Shown piece by piece: positions 24,851 to 34,072 of a DNA stretch of 64,000 nt (its first letter is position 1; the number at the start of each line of letters is the position of its first letter). The stretch is from NCBI RefSeq assembly GCF_025464955.1, contig NZ_JAODNM010000126.1:80762-144761 (forward strand). The letters run 5' to 3'. This DNA comes from Amycolatopsis sp. (GTDB taxonomy: Bacteria; Actinomycetota; Actinomycetes; Mycobacteriales; Pseudonocardiaceae). The translations under genes were made by a program, and so were the position numbers. A model generated the notes under the pieces. It saw only the letters and a list, made by a program, of their open reading frames with translations, was not told where the DNA came from and ran no database searches.

Positions 24851-25741
24851 TCACGCCAGCTTGAAGGCGTACAGCTCGGTGACCGCCGCGCACACGCCCG
24901 GCTGGATGATCAGCACTCGCAGGTTGCCGGTCGCGGGGTCGTAGTCGGTGCCTTCGACTTCGTAGTTGCCCGTGCAGATACTGGACAGCGGGAGCTGCCC
25001 CAGCGAGGTGACGTGCCCGGTGACCTCGGTGCCGTCGAGTGCGTGCGGCAGGTCGATCTGCAGCAGCTGCTTGCTGGTCGGGTACAGATCCGTACCGGTG
25101 TCGTCGGAAGCACACAGCAGCCGGGTGGCCGAGAAGAACGTGCAGCCCTGGATGTCGCGCACCGGGTGGTCCAGGTTCAGGTACGCAGCCAGGTTCAACG
25201 CGCCTCCCGTCTGCGGGGTGGACGAGTTCAGGACCGGCGTCGGAAAGACGAGGAAGTGGTTCATCGTGTCCCACTCGCCGTTGACCATCCACTGCGAGTC
25301 CGGGGAGACCGCGACCCACGAGTTGTTGTACTCCTCGCCGGAAACCAGGGTGTGCGTGTAGTCGTAGTGGCCGCCTGACGGCGTGGTCACGCGAAACAGT
25401 TTCGACGTCGGGTTGCTCGCGCTGTACTGGAAGTCGTCGAAGATGTAGCCCTTGGAGGAGTCCGGGTCGCCGATGTGGTTCCAGCTGGAGACCAGGTCCA
25501 GCGGTACCGAGAGGGTGCCCGTGTAGTACTGGTGCGGACTGCCGCCGGGCGGGTTGACCGTGGCGACGCCTTCGTTGTACATCGGGGTGAATTCGGGCGT
25601 TTCGCTGACCTGGGTCCAGCCGGTGACGCCGTGCGGCGTGGCCGTGGCCGCTTCGGCCGACGGCGCCGTCACACCCAGCAACACCACCGCACCGGTTCCG
25701 AGCAGGACCGCGGCACGACGAATTCCCTTACGCCACATCAT
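24851..25741 (-). CDS. Secreted protein of unknown function
   Basis: 296 aa. The signal peptide has a basic start (MMWRKGIRR), hydrophobic core (AAVLLGTGAVVLLGVTAPS) and AEA-A cleavage region. The mature part is rich in aromatic and small residues, with blocks such as SSWNHIGDPDSSKGYIFDDF, SWVAVSPDSQWMVNGEWDTM and DYDPATGNLRVLIIQPGV that read like blades of a beta-propeller. 'PHALDGTEVTGHVTSLGQLP' and a few Cys pairs (GCTFFSATRLLC, SSICTGNYEV, PGVCAAV) suggest disulfides. No family was recognised. It is monocistronic, with a GAAGGAG ribosome site. Confidence 0.7.
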   Translation of the reverse strand: MMWRKGIRRAAVLLGTGAVVLLGVTAPSAEAATATPHGVTGWTQVSETPEFTPMYNEGVATVNPPGGSPHQYYTGTLSVPLDLVSSWNHIGDPDSSKGYIFDDFQYSASNPTSKLFRVTTPSGGHYDYTHTLVSGEEYNNSWVAVSPDSQWMVNGEWDTMNHFLVFPTPVLNSSTPQTGGALNLAAYLNLDHPVRDIQGCTFFSATRLLCASDDTGTDLYPTSKQLLQIDLPHALDGTEVTGHVTSLGQLPLSSICTGNYEVEGTDYDPATGNLRVLIIQPGVCAAVTELYAFKLA

Positions 25742-25800
25742 GGAGCTCCTTCTGGTGGGGACAGGCAGGGGGCAACGTGAAAAACATACGCACTAGGGGC

Positions 25801-26045
25801 CTACTTGGCTCGGCGCACCAGGGTGAACCTGTCGATGACCGTGCCGTCCTGGGCGAGCGCGCGGACACTGATCGTGGTCTGCCTGCCAGGCAGGGCCGGC
25901 GTCACGTCCGCGGCGATCAGGCCGTACCCCCGGTAGCGCACGCGGGACGACCGTTTCCTGTCCACCGCCGCGCCCGCGCCGAATGGGGCGGTGATGGCCG
26001 CCGGCCCTCCGATGTCTGAACCTTTCGTGGCCGACTCCACATGGT
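25801..26045 (-). pseudogene. C-terminal remnant of a secreted hydrolase (possibly metallophosphoesterase)
   Basis: About 80 codons with clear protein character: DIGGPAAITAPFGAGAAVDR, 'RSSRVRYRGYGLIAADVTPA' and SVRALAQDGTVIDRFTLVRR end in a stop, but no start or upstream domain exists. The layout resembles the C-terminal tail of calcineurin-like phosphoesterases, but this family call is weak. From 26046 to the next gene (163 bases) nothing is seen. Confidence 0.42.
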
Positions 26046-26208
26046 CAGGTGACCGCCTTGCCTGCGCCGGACAACTCGGACTACAGGTCCGCAAAATCCA
26101 ACGCTGGCAAGGCGAAGCGCCGATCGACAAGCGTCGTGAAGTCATACTCGGGAACGCATCGGGGTAATCGGCTTGCCCGCGACCGCACGCGTCGGTTAGA
26201 CATTCGCC

Positions 26209-26757
26209 ATGATCCGTGGCGAGACGATCGGGCTGCGAGCCCGGCACGAAACCGACGTTGCCATTCTCCATTCCGAGCTCTACAACGACGTCGAAACCAG
26301 GTCGAAGGCCGACTCCCGCCCCTGGCGACCTATTCCGCCCGGCTCCTCGACGGCCCCGCACAAAGTGACGGATCCGAGCGATGACACCGCGTCGTTCTCT
26401 GTCGTCCGGCTGGCCGATGACGAGCTCGTCGGCGAAGCCTTGTTGTGGAGCATCGACCCGCACAACCGGGAAGCCCATCTCGGGCTGTCGCTCCGACCGG
26501 CCTTTCGAGGGCAAGGGCTGAGCGTGGACATCGCCGCCGCGCTGTGCCAGTACGGGTTCGCCATCCGCGGCCTGCACCGCCTGCAGGTCGACACCCTCGC
26601 CACCAACGAACCGATGATCAGGGCGTCCACCAAATCGGGGTTCGTCCTCGAAGGCACCCGGCGGCTCGCGGCGTGGGTAAACGGGGAGTTCGTCGACGAA
26701 GTCTTCCTCGGCCTGCTCGCCTCGGAATGGCGAGGGAAGTCAGCCGCGACGCCTTAG
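26209..26757 (+). CDS. GNAT-family N-acetyltransferase
   Basis: 182 aa, RimJ/RimL-like type 3 acetyltransferase. MIRGETIGLRARHETDVAIL, 'DELVGEALLWSIDPHNREAH', LGLSLRPAFRGQGLSVDIAA (acetyl-CoA pyrophosphate loop R-G-Q-G-L), HRLQVDTLATNEPMIRASTK and SGFVLEGTRRLAAWVNGEFV are typical. The natural acceptor (protein N-terminus or small molecule) is unknown. Its 3' end overlaps a dead membrane-protein gene on the opposite strand. Confidence 0.85.
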   Translation: MIRGETIGLRARHETDVAILHSELYNDVETRSKADSRPWRPIPPGSSTAPHKVTDPSDDTASFSVVRLADDELVGEALLWSIDPHNREAHLGLSLRPAFRGQGLSVDIAAALCQYGFAIRGLHRLQVDTLATNEPMIRASTKSGFVLEGTRRLAAWVNGEFVDEVFLGLLASEWRGKSAATP

Positions 26758-27135
26758 CAGCGCCAACGCGCCATTGCGGCGCCCGCACACCATCACGACG
26801 GCGTGGGCGAGGACGATCAGGCCCACCAGCAGCACCGTGCCGATCAACGGCACGCTGTCGACGGCAGCGCGTAGGCCACCACGACCCGGGCCGCCGCGTC
26901 GAGCGGAAAGGCGACACCCCAAGCGACGCTGGCCAGCACCAGCCACTTTCGGAACTTGGGTTCAAGGCGCCACAGGGCGTCAAGTCGCGCCCCCCGCACC
27001 CGGACGGCTGATTTTGATCGCGACGTCGAGAAGAAACGGTCGAGCCAGTGCCAACGACCCGAGGATCCAGAGCCCCAGCGCACCGGTCAGCCAGCTTTCC
27101 CTGGCGAGCAGTGCCCGCTGATCGCCGGTGATCAG
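26740..27135 (-). pseudogene. VC0807-like membrane protein, multiply frameshifted
   Basis: Three pieces in three frames line up in order: 'DQRALLARESWLTGALGLWI' with LGSLALARPFLLDVAIKISR, then LDALWRLEPKFRKWLVLASV with AWGVAFPLDAAARVVVAYAL, then VDSVPLIGTVLLVGLIVLAH with AVVMVCGRRNGALALLRRRG and a stop. Together they form the C-terminal two-thirds of a VC0807-type multi-spanning membrane protein. The gene is dead; the N-terminus is missing and abuts the histidine-kinase remnant. Confidence 0.68.
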
Positions 27136-27147
27136 CGCGACCCCAGG

Positions 27148-27422
27148 GACAACGCCATCGAGGCGAGCACGAGTACCGCGGTCGACGCCGCCCTCACCGC
27201 GAGCCATGACGGAAGCCGGCTACGGGTGACGATCACAGACCAAGGCTTTGGCGGCGTCGACGCTGCACAGGCACCGGGCTGCGAGGCGTCCAGCGCCGGA
27301 TCGCGAGCTTCGACGGCACACTGGAGATCACCAGCCCCTCAGGCGGCCCGACCGTCGCGACCTTGGAGATTCCGTGCGAGTTGTCCTCGCCGAAGACCAG
27401 TACCTCCTCTGGACAGGTCTGA
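27148..27422 (+). pseudogene. Sensor histidine kinase, C-terminal ATPase remnant
   Basis: 'DNAIEASTSTAVDAALTASH' resembles an N-box, 'LRVTITDQGFGGVDAA' a G1-box, and after a frameshift near 27270 'GLRGVQRRIASFDGTLEITS' with SGGPTVATLEIPCELSSPK is the G2/C-terminal part. The sensor, HisKA and start are gone. It overlaps the following response-regulator gene, the usual order of a NarL-type two-component pair. Confidence 0.72.
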
Positions 27423-27900
27423 TCCGGCTGCTCGAATCCGCGGGCATCACTGTCACGGCGGCGGTCGACACTGGTCCCGCGCTCCTCGAAGCGATGGTCC
27501 GTCATCGGCCCGACGTCGCCGTCGTCGACGTCCGACTACCACCGACGTTCACCGACGAAGGCCTGCGAGCAGCTCTCACGGCTCGACGCCTCGTCCCCGG
27601 CCTGCCGGCGCTGGTGCTCTCCCAGCATGTCGAACAGTTCTACGTCCGGACGTCGTGTCCGAGCTACTCACCCATCGCCCGGCGGACCACCGGCTGGCCC
27701 GGTTGACGCCCCGGGAACACGACGTTCTGCGACTCCTCGCGGAAGGCCGGTCCAACACCGCCATCGCCGCCCGGCTGTTCCTGTCCATCAGTGCCGTCAC
27801 CAAACACATCAACGGAATCTTCACGAAGCCGCACCTCGAACGTTCCGACGATGACAACCGCCGGGTCCGCACAGCCCTGACCTACCTGCAGGCGCGATGA
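27374..27900 (+). pseudogene. LuxR/NarL-type response regulator with internal deletion
   Basis: A GTG start gives VRVVLAEDQYLLWTGLIRLL, DVAVVDVRLPPTFTDEGLRA and 'LPALVLSQHVEQFYVR' (receiver, phospho-Asp in VVDVRLP). At about 27655 the reading frame shifts and roughly 35-40 residues of the receiver end and linker are missing; the HTH then appears in another frame: LARLTPREHDVLRLLAEGRS, NTAIAARLFLSISAVTKHIN, GIFTKPHLERSDDDNRRVRT. The receiver-to-output link is destroyed, so it is non-functional. The stop overlaps the next GNAT start. Confidence 0.78.
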
Positions 27901-28340
27901 CCCGGATACTGGTCAGGGCCGCCGTGGCCGGTGATGCCGAACGGGTCTTCGCACTGCTGACCGGGTTCGCGACCAGCCACCGCCCCCTGCTGACAGCGTT
28001 CGACACGACGTTCCCGGAACTGGTGCGGCTGACTGCGTCCGGCGCAGCGGACCTGCTGGTAGCGGAAGCCGGCAGGCACCACGAGGTCGTCGGCTACGCG
28101 CTCGCCTTCCGGCTGCTGACGCTCCACGCCAACGGGCCCATCGTCGAACTACAGGAACTGATGGTCGCCCCGGCTTCTCGAAACGAGGGCATCGGCGGTG
28201 AGCTGGTCCTCGCCGTCGTCGACCGGGCGCGAGCGGGCGGTGCAGTGGAAGTCACCGTCCCCACCCGCCGGGCGAGGGACTACTACCTGCGGCTGGGGTT
28301 CGAAGACACAGCTGTCTATCTCAAACGGTCGTTGGCCTGA
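27897..28340 (+). CDS. GNAT-family N-acetyltransferase
   Basis: 147 aa. MTRILVRAAVAGDAERVFAL, ELQELMVAPASRNEGIGGEL (acetyl-CoA loop R-N-E-G-I-G) and EVTVPTRRARDYYLRLGFED are the GNAT core. The ATG overlaps the dead response-regulator stop (ATGA), so expression was once coupled to that two-component operon and may persist from its promoter. The substrate is unknown. Confidence 0.85.
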   Translation: MTRILVRAAVAGDAERVFALLTGFATSHRPLLTAFDTTFPELVRLTASGAADLLVAEAGRHHEVVGYALAFRLLTLHANGPIVELQELMVAPASRNEGIGGELVLAVVDRARAGGAVEVTVPTRRARDYYLRLGFEDTAVYLKRSLA

Positions 28341-28408
28341 CGAGGCACGTCCTGCGCACCCGGAGCCGTGGCAGGAATCGGAAATCCCGGCCGCGGCACC
28401 CGAATTTT

Positions 28409-28429
28409 GCTCAGCCGACGCGGCTGAGC
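28409..28429 (-). terminator. Hairpin over the enolase stop codon
   Basis: A perfect 9-bp stem, GCTCAGCCG (28409-28417) with CGGCTGAGC (28421-28429), and a 3-base loop. It includes the enolase stop codon. No T-tract follows on the minus strand, so efficiency is uncertain. Confidence 0.45.
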
Positions 28430-29694
28430 GAGTTGCGTCCCGCATAGACGGCTTCAGATCCGAGCTCCTCCTCGATGCGGATGAGCTGGTTGTACTTCGC
28501 GGTCCGGTCGGACCGTGACAGCGAACCGGTCTTGATCTGGCCGCAGTTGATCGCGACGGCGAGGTCCGCGATCGTGGTGTCCTCGGTCTCGCCGGACCGG
28601 TGCGACATCACCACGGTGTAACCGGCCTTGAACGCGGTGTTCGCGGTGTCCAGCGTCTCGGTCAACGTGCCGATCTGGTTGACCTTCACCAGGATCGAGT
28701 TCGCGATGCCCCGGTCGATCCCGTCCTTCAGCAGCTTCACGTTGGTGCAGAAGACGTCGTCGCCGACCAGTTGGCAGCGGTCGCCGATGGTCTCGGTCAG
28801 CGACTTCCAGCCCGCGAAGTCGTCCTGCGCCATACCGTCCTCGATCGACACGATCGGGAAGCGGTTGACCAGCTCCGTGAGATACGCGACGTGCTCCTCG
28901 ATCGACCGCTTGCGCCCCTCGCCCTTGTAGTCGTAGACGCCGTCGCCGTAGAACTCGGACGCGGCGGGGTCCAGCAGGAGCGCGACGTCCTCGCCCGGGA
29001 TGTACCCCGACTTCTCGATCGCGGCGGTGACGAATTCGAGCGCCTCGTCGGCGGTCCCGAGGTTCGGCGCGAAGCCGCCCTCGTCCCCCACGTTGGTGTT
29101 GTGCCCAGCCTCGTGGAGGGACTTTCGCAGTGTGTGGAACACCTCGGAGCCGATCCGGACCGCGTCGGCGAATGTTTCCGCACCGACCGGCGCGATCATG
29201 AACTCCTGGAAGTCGAGCGCATTGTCGGCGTGCGCGCCGCCGTTGATGATGTTCATCATCGGCATCGGCAGCAGGTGCGCGAAGACCCCGCCGACATAGC
29301 GGTAGAGCGGAACCGCGTGCGCCGCCGCGGCCGCCTTGGCCACCGCGAGCGACACGCCGAGAGTGGCGTTCGCGCCGAGCCTCGCCTTGTTCGGAGTGCC
29401 GTCGAGTTCGATCATGACCCGGTCGATGTCGGCCTGGGTCTCGGCGTCGAACCCCTTGACCGCGTCAGCGATCTCTCCGTTGACCGCCTCGACCGCTTTG
29501 CGGACGCCTTTGCCGTGGTAGCTCCCCTTGTCGCCGTCACGGAGCTCGACCGCCTCCTTGGTCCCGGTCGACGCTCCCGAAGGCACCGCAGCGCGGCCGA
29601 TCGACCCGTCCGCCAGCCGGACATCGACCTCGACGGTGGGGTTGCCGCGGCTGTCCAGGATCTGGCGGCCGACGACACGGACAATGGCTGTCAT
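28411..29694 (-). CDS. eno: Enolase
   Basis: 427 aa, full length. MTAIVRVVGRQILDSRGNPT, 'AAVPSGASTGTKEAVELRDG', NIINGGAHADNALDFQEFMI, 'HNTNVGDEGGFAPNL', LLLDPAASEFY and SIEDGMAQDDFAGWK (metal-binding acidic residues), ILVKVNQIGTLTETLDTANT (catalytic Lys) and VVMSHRSGETEDTTIADLAV (enolase signature) are present. It interconverts 2-phosphoglycerate and phosphoenolpyruvate in glycolysis and gluconeogenesis. GAGGAG lies before ATG 29694. It is divergent from the glucan locus. Confidence 0.97.
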   Translation of the reverse strand: MTAIVRVVGRQILDSRGNPTVEVDVRLADGSIGRAAVPSGASTGTKEAVELRDGDKGSYHGKGVRKAVEAVNGEIADAVKGFDAETQADIDRVMIELDGTPNKARLGANATLGVSLAVAKAAAAAHAVPLYRYVGGVFAHLLPMPMMNIINGGAHADNALDFQEFMIAPVGAETFADAVRIGSEVFHTLRKSLHEAGHNTNVGDEGGFAPNLGTADEALEFVTAAIEKSGYIPGEDVALLLDPAASEFYGDGVYDYKGEGRKRSIEEHVAYLTELVNRFPIVSIEDGMAQDDFAGWKSLTETIGDRCQLVGDDVFCTNVKLLKDGIDRGIANSILVKVNQIGTLTETLDTANTAFKAGYTVVMSHRSGETEDTTIADLAVAINCGQIKTGSLSRSDRTAKYNQLIRIEEELGSEAVYAGRNSLSRVG

Positions 29695-29944
29695 GTGACT
29701 CCTCATTCGAATACGACTGAATGAACCGGGATGATGGACACCGGTCGGCTCGCCGATGAGCCCGCGGAAGGTGCGACCGCAGCATAGCGGTCCGGCAACT
29801 GTTCGCGTACCCCGATAATCTGTGGTATTGGCCGACCTCGGCGGCCGCAGAATCCATTGTGGACACTAATCCGGCAGGTGTCCTTCGGGTGGTGACCGCA
29901 CACCCGTGTGGCGGGCCTGGACCCCGTGCGGGAATGCTGTCCCC

Positions 29945-31888
29945 GTGCACACCGACCTCGCCGACCTCGCCACCGCCTACGGGGTCGCGACCCGCTACGA
30001 GAACGCGGACCAGCGCGAAGTGGAGGTCGACGACGATGTCGTCGTCGCGATCCTCGCGCAGTTCGACGTCGACGCATCCACACCGGAATCGGTCACCCGC
30101 GAACTCGATGCCGTCCGCACCACTCGCGCCGCCGCCGACCTGCCGCCCACGCTGGTGGTCAAGGCGGGCGCATCACGCGAAATCGGCGTACCGGCCATCC
30201 TTCACCTGGAGGACGGCACCCGCCGCACCCTCGACGGAGTCATCCCCGCCGACGTGCCCCTCGGCTGGCATCGGGTGGAGACCGCCGGACAGTCCGTGGT
30301 GCTCGCCGTCGTACCGCATCGCCTGCCCGAGGTCCCGCCCGCTTGGGGGTGGATGCTGCAGCTCTACTCGCTGCGTTCGGCCGGATCATGGGGTATGGGC
30401 GACTTCGGTGACCTGGCCACGATGGCCCACCGCTCGGGCGCCGAACTGGGCGCCGGGGTGCTACTGGTCAACCCGGTCCAGGCGATCAGTCCCACCCACC
30501 CCGTCGAGCGGTCGCCCTACTCGCCGTCGAGTCGCCGCTTCGCCAACCCGCTCTACCTGCGTGTTTCCGCGACCGTGGAGTTCGAGCGCGCTGACGACGC
30601 CACCCGGGCGCGCGTGCTCGCCCTCGAGCCGCCGAAGAACACCGAACTGATCGACTACGACGCCGTCTGGGAAGCCAAACGGGCCGCGTTGCGACTGTTG
30701 TGGCCGTTCCACGAGTCCTCTGGCATCGAAGACGGCTTCGCCCTGCGAGACTTCGCCACCTACTGCGCATTGGCGGAGGTACACGGTGCGGACTGGCGTG
30801 AATGGCCGGAAACCCTGCGTGATCCGGGCGGTTCCGCGGTCGCCGCCGCTCGTGATGAGCTGGCCGACGCGGTGGCGTTCCATGTCTGGCTGCAGCGGCT
30901 TTGCCACGGTCAGCTCGATGACGTGCGGCGCGCAGCCCGGGAAGCCGGCATGCCCGTGGGCGTCGTGCACGACCTGCCGGTCGGCGTCCACCCCGGAGGC
31001 GCCGACACCTGGGCACTTCGCGACGCCTTCGCCGCGCAGGTCCGGGTGGGCGCGCCGCCGGACGCGTTCAACCAGCAGGGCCAGGACTGGAACCTGCCGC
31101 CGTGGCGGCCCGACCGCCTCGCCGAGCTGGGCTACGCCCCGTTCCGGGACGTGCTGCGCGGAGTCCTGGACCATGCCGACGGTATCCGGATCGACCACAT
31201 CGCCGGACTGTGGCGGCTCTGGTGGATCCCGCCGGGCGAGCCGGCGAACCGCGGCACCTACGTGCACTACGACGCCGAGGCGATGGTCGGAATCCTGGCG
31301 CTCGAGGCGCATCGCGCCGGCGCCGTCGTGGTGGGCGAAGACCTCGGCACGATCGAGCCCGAGGTCACCGAGACCATGCACGACCGCGGCGTACTCAGCT
31401 CGGCCGTCTTGTGGTTCCAGCGCGACTGGGATTCGGCCGGGCGCCCGTTCGTCCCGCCTCGCCGATGGGAGCCCGAAACGATGGCGAGCATCTCCACCCA
31501 CGACCTGCCGACGGTGTCCGGCTGGCTCACCGCCGAACACGTCCGCGTACGTGCTGAGCTGGGGCTGCTCGACCGCCCGGCAGACCTGGAATACGCCGAC
31601 GCGATGGCTGACCGAGAAGCACTCATAGCGCTGTTGCACGGTGAAGAGGTGCCCACCGATGACCTGGTCGTCGCGCTGCACGCGCTCCTGGCTTCCGCAT
31701 CATCGCGCCTCGTCCTGACCTCACCCGCCGACGTGGTCGCCGAACGCCGCCAGCCGAACCTGCCCGGCACGATCGACCAGTATCCGAACTGGCGTATCCC
31801 CCTCCCCGTCACCATCGAGGAGTTCTTCGACGACGAGCGGGTACGAGCGGCGGTCGCGCCGCTACGCGCCGCCCGTCGGATGCCCTGA
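29945..31888 (+). CDS. malQ: 4-alpha-glucanotransferase (amylomaltase)
   Basis: About 647 aa from GTG 29945 (an in-frame start at 29906 is also possible; neither has a strong ribosome site). GH77: QLYSLRSAGSWGMGDFGDL, 'VGVVHDLPVGVHPGGADTWA', 'GAPPDAFNQQGQDWNLPPWR', GIRIDHIAGLWRLWWIP (nucleophile Asp, residue ~417), VVGEDLGTIEPEV (acid/base Glu, ~465) and STHDLPTVSGW. An N-terminal accessory region of ~130 residues is usual for actinobacterial MalQ. It transfers maltosyl and longer units between alpha-1,4-glucans. It is the first gene of the glucan locus, with 45 bases to glgX. Confidence 0.94.
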   Translation: MHTDLADLATAYGVATRYENADQREVEVDDDVVVAILAQFDVDASTPESVTRELDAVRTTRAAADLPPTLVVKAGASREIGVPAILHLEDGTRRTLDGVIPADVPLGWHRVETAGQSVVLAVVPHRLPEVPPAWGWMLQLYSLRSAGSWGMGDFGDLATMAHRSGAELGAGVLLVNPVQAISPTHPVERSPYSPSSRRFANPLYLRVSATVEFERADDATRARVLALEPPKNTELIDYDAVWEAKRAALRLLWPFHESSGIEDGFALRDFATYCALAEVHGADWREWPETLRDPGGSAVAAARDELADAVAFHVWLQRLCHGQLDDVRRAAREAGMPVGVVHDLPVGVHPGGADTWALRDAFAAQVRVGAPPDAFNQQGQDWNLPPWRPDRLAELGYAPFRDVLRGVLDHADGIRIDHIAGLWRLWWIPPGEPANRGTYVHYDAEAMVGILALEAHRAGAVVVGEDLGTIEPEVTETMHDRGVLSSAVLWFQRDWDSAGRPFVPPRRWEPETMASISTHDLPTVSGWLTAEHVRVRAELGLLDRPADLEYADAMADREALIALLHGEEVPTDDLVVALHALLASASSRLVLTSPADVVAERRQPNLPGTIDQYPNWRIPLPVTIEEFFDDERVRAAVAPLRAARRMP

Positions 31889-31933
31889 CCCGGCTTGGGT
31901 ACCTTTAAGCCCCCGACCGCCTGAGGAGAACAC

Positions 31934-34072
31934 GTGCGGCCCTGGCCCGGAACGCCCTACCCGCTCGGCGCCACCTACGACGGTGTCGGCACCAATTTCA
32001 CCTTGTTCTCCGAAGTCGCCGACTTCGTCGAGCTGTGCCTGTTCGACGACGACGGCAAGGAGACCAAGGCCAGGTTGCCCGAGGTCGACGGCTTCGTGCA
32101 TCACGGCTACCTGCTCGGCGTCGGCCCCGGTCAGCGCTACGGCTACCGCGTGCACGGGCCGCACGATCCCGAACGCGGCCTGCGCTGCAACCCGAACAAG
32201 CTGCTGATCGACCCGTACGCCAAGGCCGTTTCCCACGGCGTGGACTGGGACGAGTCGCTGTTCGGCTACAAGTTCGGTTCACCGGAGGAGCGCAACGACG
32301 CGGACTCGGCCGGACACGTGCCGTACTCGCTGGTGGTGAGCCCCTTCTTCGACTGGGCGAACGACCGACAGCCGAAGACGCCGTACAACGAGTCGGTCAT
32401 CTACGAAGCCCACGTCAAGGGCATGACGATGAACCACCCCGAAGTCCCCGCGCGGCTACGCGGCACCTACGCCGGTCTCGCGCACCCGGCGATCATCGAG
32501 CATCTGCAGAACCTGGGTGTGACGGCGATCGAACTGATGCCGGTGCACCAGTTCTTGACCGACCACGGCCTCGCCGAAAAAGGCTTACGCAACTACTGGG
32601 GCTACAACACCATCGGGTTCTTCGCCCCGCACGACGCCTACGCGGCGTTGTCCAACCAAGGCGGCCAGGTCCAGGAGTTCAAAGGCATGGTGCGCGCCTT
32701 CCACGAGGCGAACATCGAAGTCATCCTCGACGTCGTCTACAACCACACGGCCGAGGGAAACCACCTAGGCCCGACGTTGTCCATGCGCGGCATCGACAAC
32801 GACGCGTACTACCGGGTCGTCGAGGACGATCCGAAGTACTACATGGACTACACCGGTACGGGGAACTCCCTCAACGTGCGGAGCCCTCACACGCTGCAGC
32901 TGATCATGGACTCGCTGCGCTACTGGGTGACAGAAATGCGCGTCGACGGTTTCCGGTTCGACCTCGCCGCCACGCTGGCGCGCGAGTTCTACGACGTCGA
33001 CAGGCTGTCGACATTCTTCGACCTCGTGCAGCAGGATCCGGTGGTAAGCCAGGTGAAGCTGATCGCCGAGCCATGGGACGTCGGTCCCGGTGGTTACCAG
33101 GTCGGCAACTTCCCGCCGCTGTGGACCGAATGGAATGGGCAGTACCGCGACACCGTCCGCGACTTCTGGCGGGGCGAATCCGCGACGCTGGGCGAGTTCG
33201 CGTCACGGATCACCGGATCCTCCGACTTGTACCAGGACGACGGCCGCCGCCCGTTCGCGTCGATCAACTTCGTGACCGCGCACGACGGCTTCACCCTCAA
33301 CGACCTCGTGTCGTACAACGAGAAACACAATGAGGCCAACGGTGAGGACGGCCGCGACGGCGCCGACGACAACCGGTCGTGGAACTGCGGAGTCGAGGGC
33401 CCGACCGAAGACAAGGAAGTCAACGTGCTGCGTGAACGGCAGCGGCGCAACCTCCTCGCCACGATGCTGCTCTCCCAAGGCGTACCGATGCTGCTGCACG
33501 GTGACGAGATGGGCCGTACCCAGCAAGGCAACAACAACGCCTACTGCCAGGACACCGAACTGTCCTGGGTTGACTGGTCGCTCGCCGAGGAGCACAAGGG
33601 ACTCATCGAATTCACCGCCGGTCTGACCAGCCTGCGCAAACAGCATCCGGTGTTCCGCCGCCGCAGGTTCTTCGCCGGCAAGCCGATCGGCAAGGGCGAC
33701 GAGCTCCGCGACATCGCCTGGTTCACCCCGGCCGGCGAGGAGATGACCGAGCAGAACTGGGACGACGCCTTCGGCAAAGCGGTCGTCGTGTTCCTCAACG
33801 GCGAAGGCATTCCCGACCTCGACCAGCGCGGGATGCCCGTCGTCGACGATTCGTTCCTGATGGCTTTCAACGCCCACTACGAGGATATCGAGATGACCTT
33901 GCCCGGCGAGGATTACGGCCGCGAGTGGACGGTGGTGGTCGATACGTCAACCGGCGAGGTGGCCGCCGAACCTGGTCAGCAAGCAGCCGTGGCCGGGGGA
34001 ACGCTCAAGGTCGTGGCCCGGTCACTGGTCGTGCTGCGGCGCGCCAAGCAGACCGAGCAGGCAGCTCAGTGA
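31934..34072 (+). CDS. glgX: Glycogen debranching enzyme GlgX/TreX (isoamylase type)
   Basis: 712 aa, GTG start with GAGGAGAA upstream. An N-terminal CBM48 (YPLGATYDGVGTNFTLFSEV, 'QRYGYRVHGPHDPERGLRCN'), then the GH13 barrel: EAHVKGMTMNHPEVPARLRG, DVVYNHTAEGN, DGFRFDLAATLAR (nucleophile Asp ~343), LIAEPWDVGPGGYQVG (acid/base Glu ~379) and FVTAHDGFTLNDLVSYNEKH (transition-state Asp). It removes alpha-1,6 branches, supplying linear glucans to TreY/TreZ. Its stop overlaps the treY start (GTGA). Confidence 0.95.
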   Translation: MRPWPGTPYPLGATYDGVGTNFTLFSEVADFVELCLFDDDGKETKARLPEVDGFVHHGYLLGVGPGQRYGYRVHGPHDPERGLRCNPNKLLIDPYAKAVSHGVDWDESLFGYKFGSPEERNDADSAGHVPYSLVVSPFFDWANDRQPKTPYNESVIYEAHVKGMTMNHPEVPARLRGTYAGLAHPAIIEHLQNLGVTAIELMPVHQFLTDHGLAEKGLRNYWGYNTIGFFAPHDAYAALSNQGGQVQEFKGMVRAFHEANIEVILDVVYNHTAEGNHLGPTLSMRGIDNDAYYRVVEDDPKYYMDYTGTGNSLNVRSPHTLQLIMDSLRYWVTEMRVDGFRFDLAATLAREFYDVDRLSTFFDLVQQDPVVSQVKLIAEPWDVGPGGYQVGNFPPLWTEWNGQYRDTVRDFWRGESATLGEFASRITGSSDLYQDDGRRPFASINFVTAHDGFTLNDLVSYNEKHNEANGEDGRDGADDNRSWNCGVEGPTEDKEVNVLRERQRRNLLATMLLSQGVPMLLHGDEMGRTQQGNNNAYCQDTELSWVDWSLAEEHKGLIEFTAGLTSLRKQHPVFRRRRFFAGKPIGKGDELRDIAWFTPAGEEMTEQNWDDAFGKAVVVFLNGEGIPDLDQRGMPVVDDSFLMAFNAHYEDIEMTLPGEDYGREWTVVVDTSTGEVAAEPGQQAAVAGGTLKVVARSLVVLRRAKQTEQAAQ

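Noticed and set aside
28600..29724. 374-codon plus-strand frame opposite enolase
   Set aside because: Antisense shadow; enolase on the minus strand is unambiguous.
30461..31681. 406-codon minus-strand frame opposite malQ
   Set aside because: Antisense shadow with no domain; malQ catalytic motifs are all present on the plus strand.
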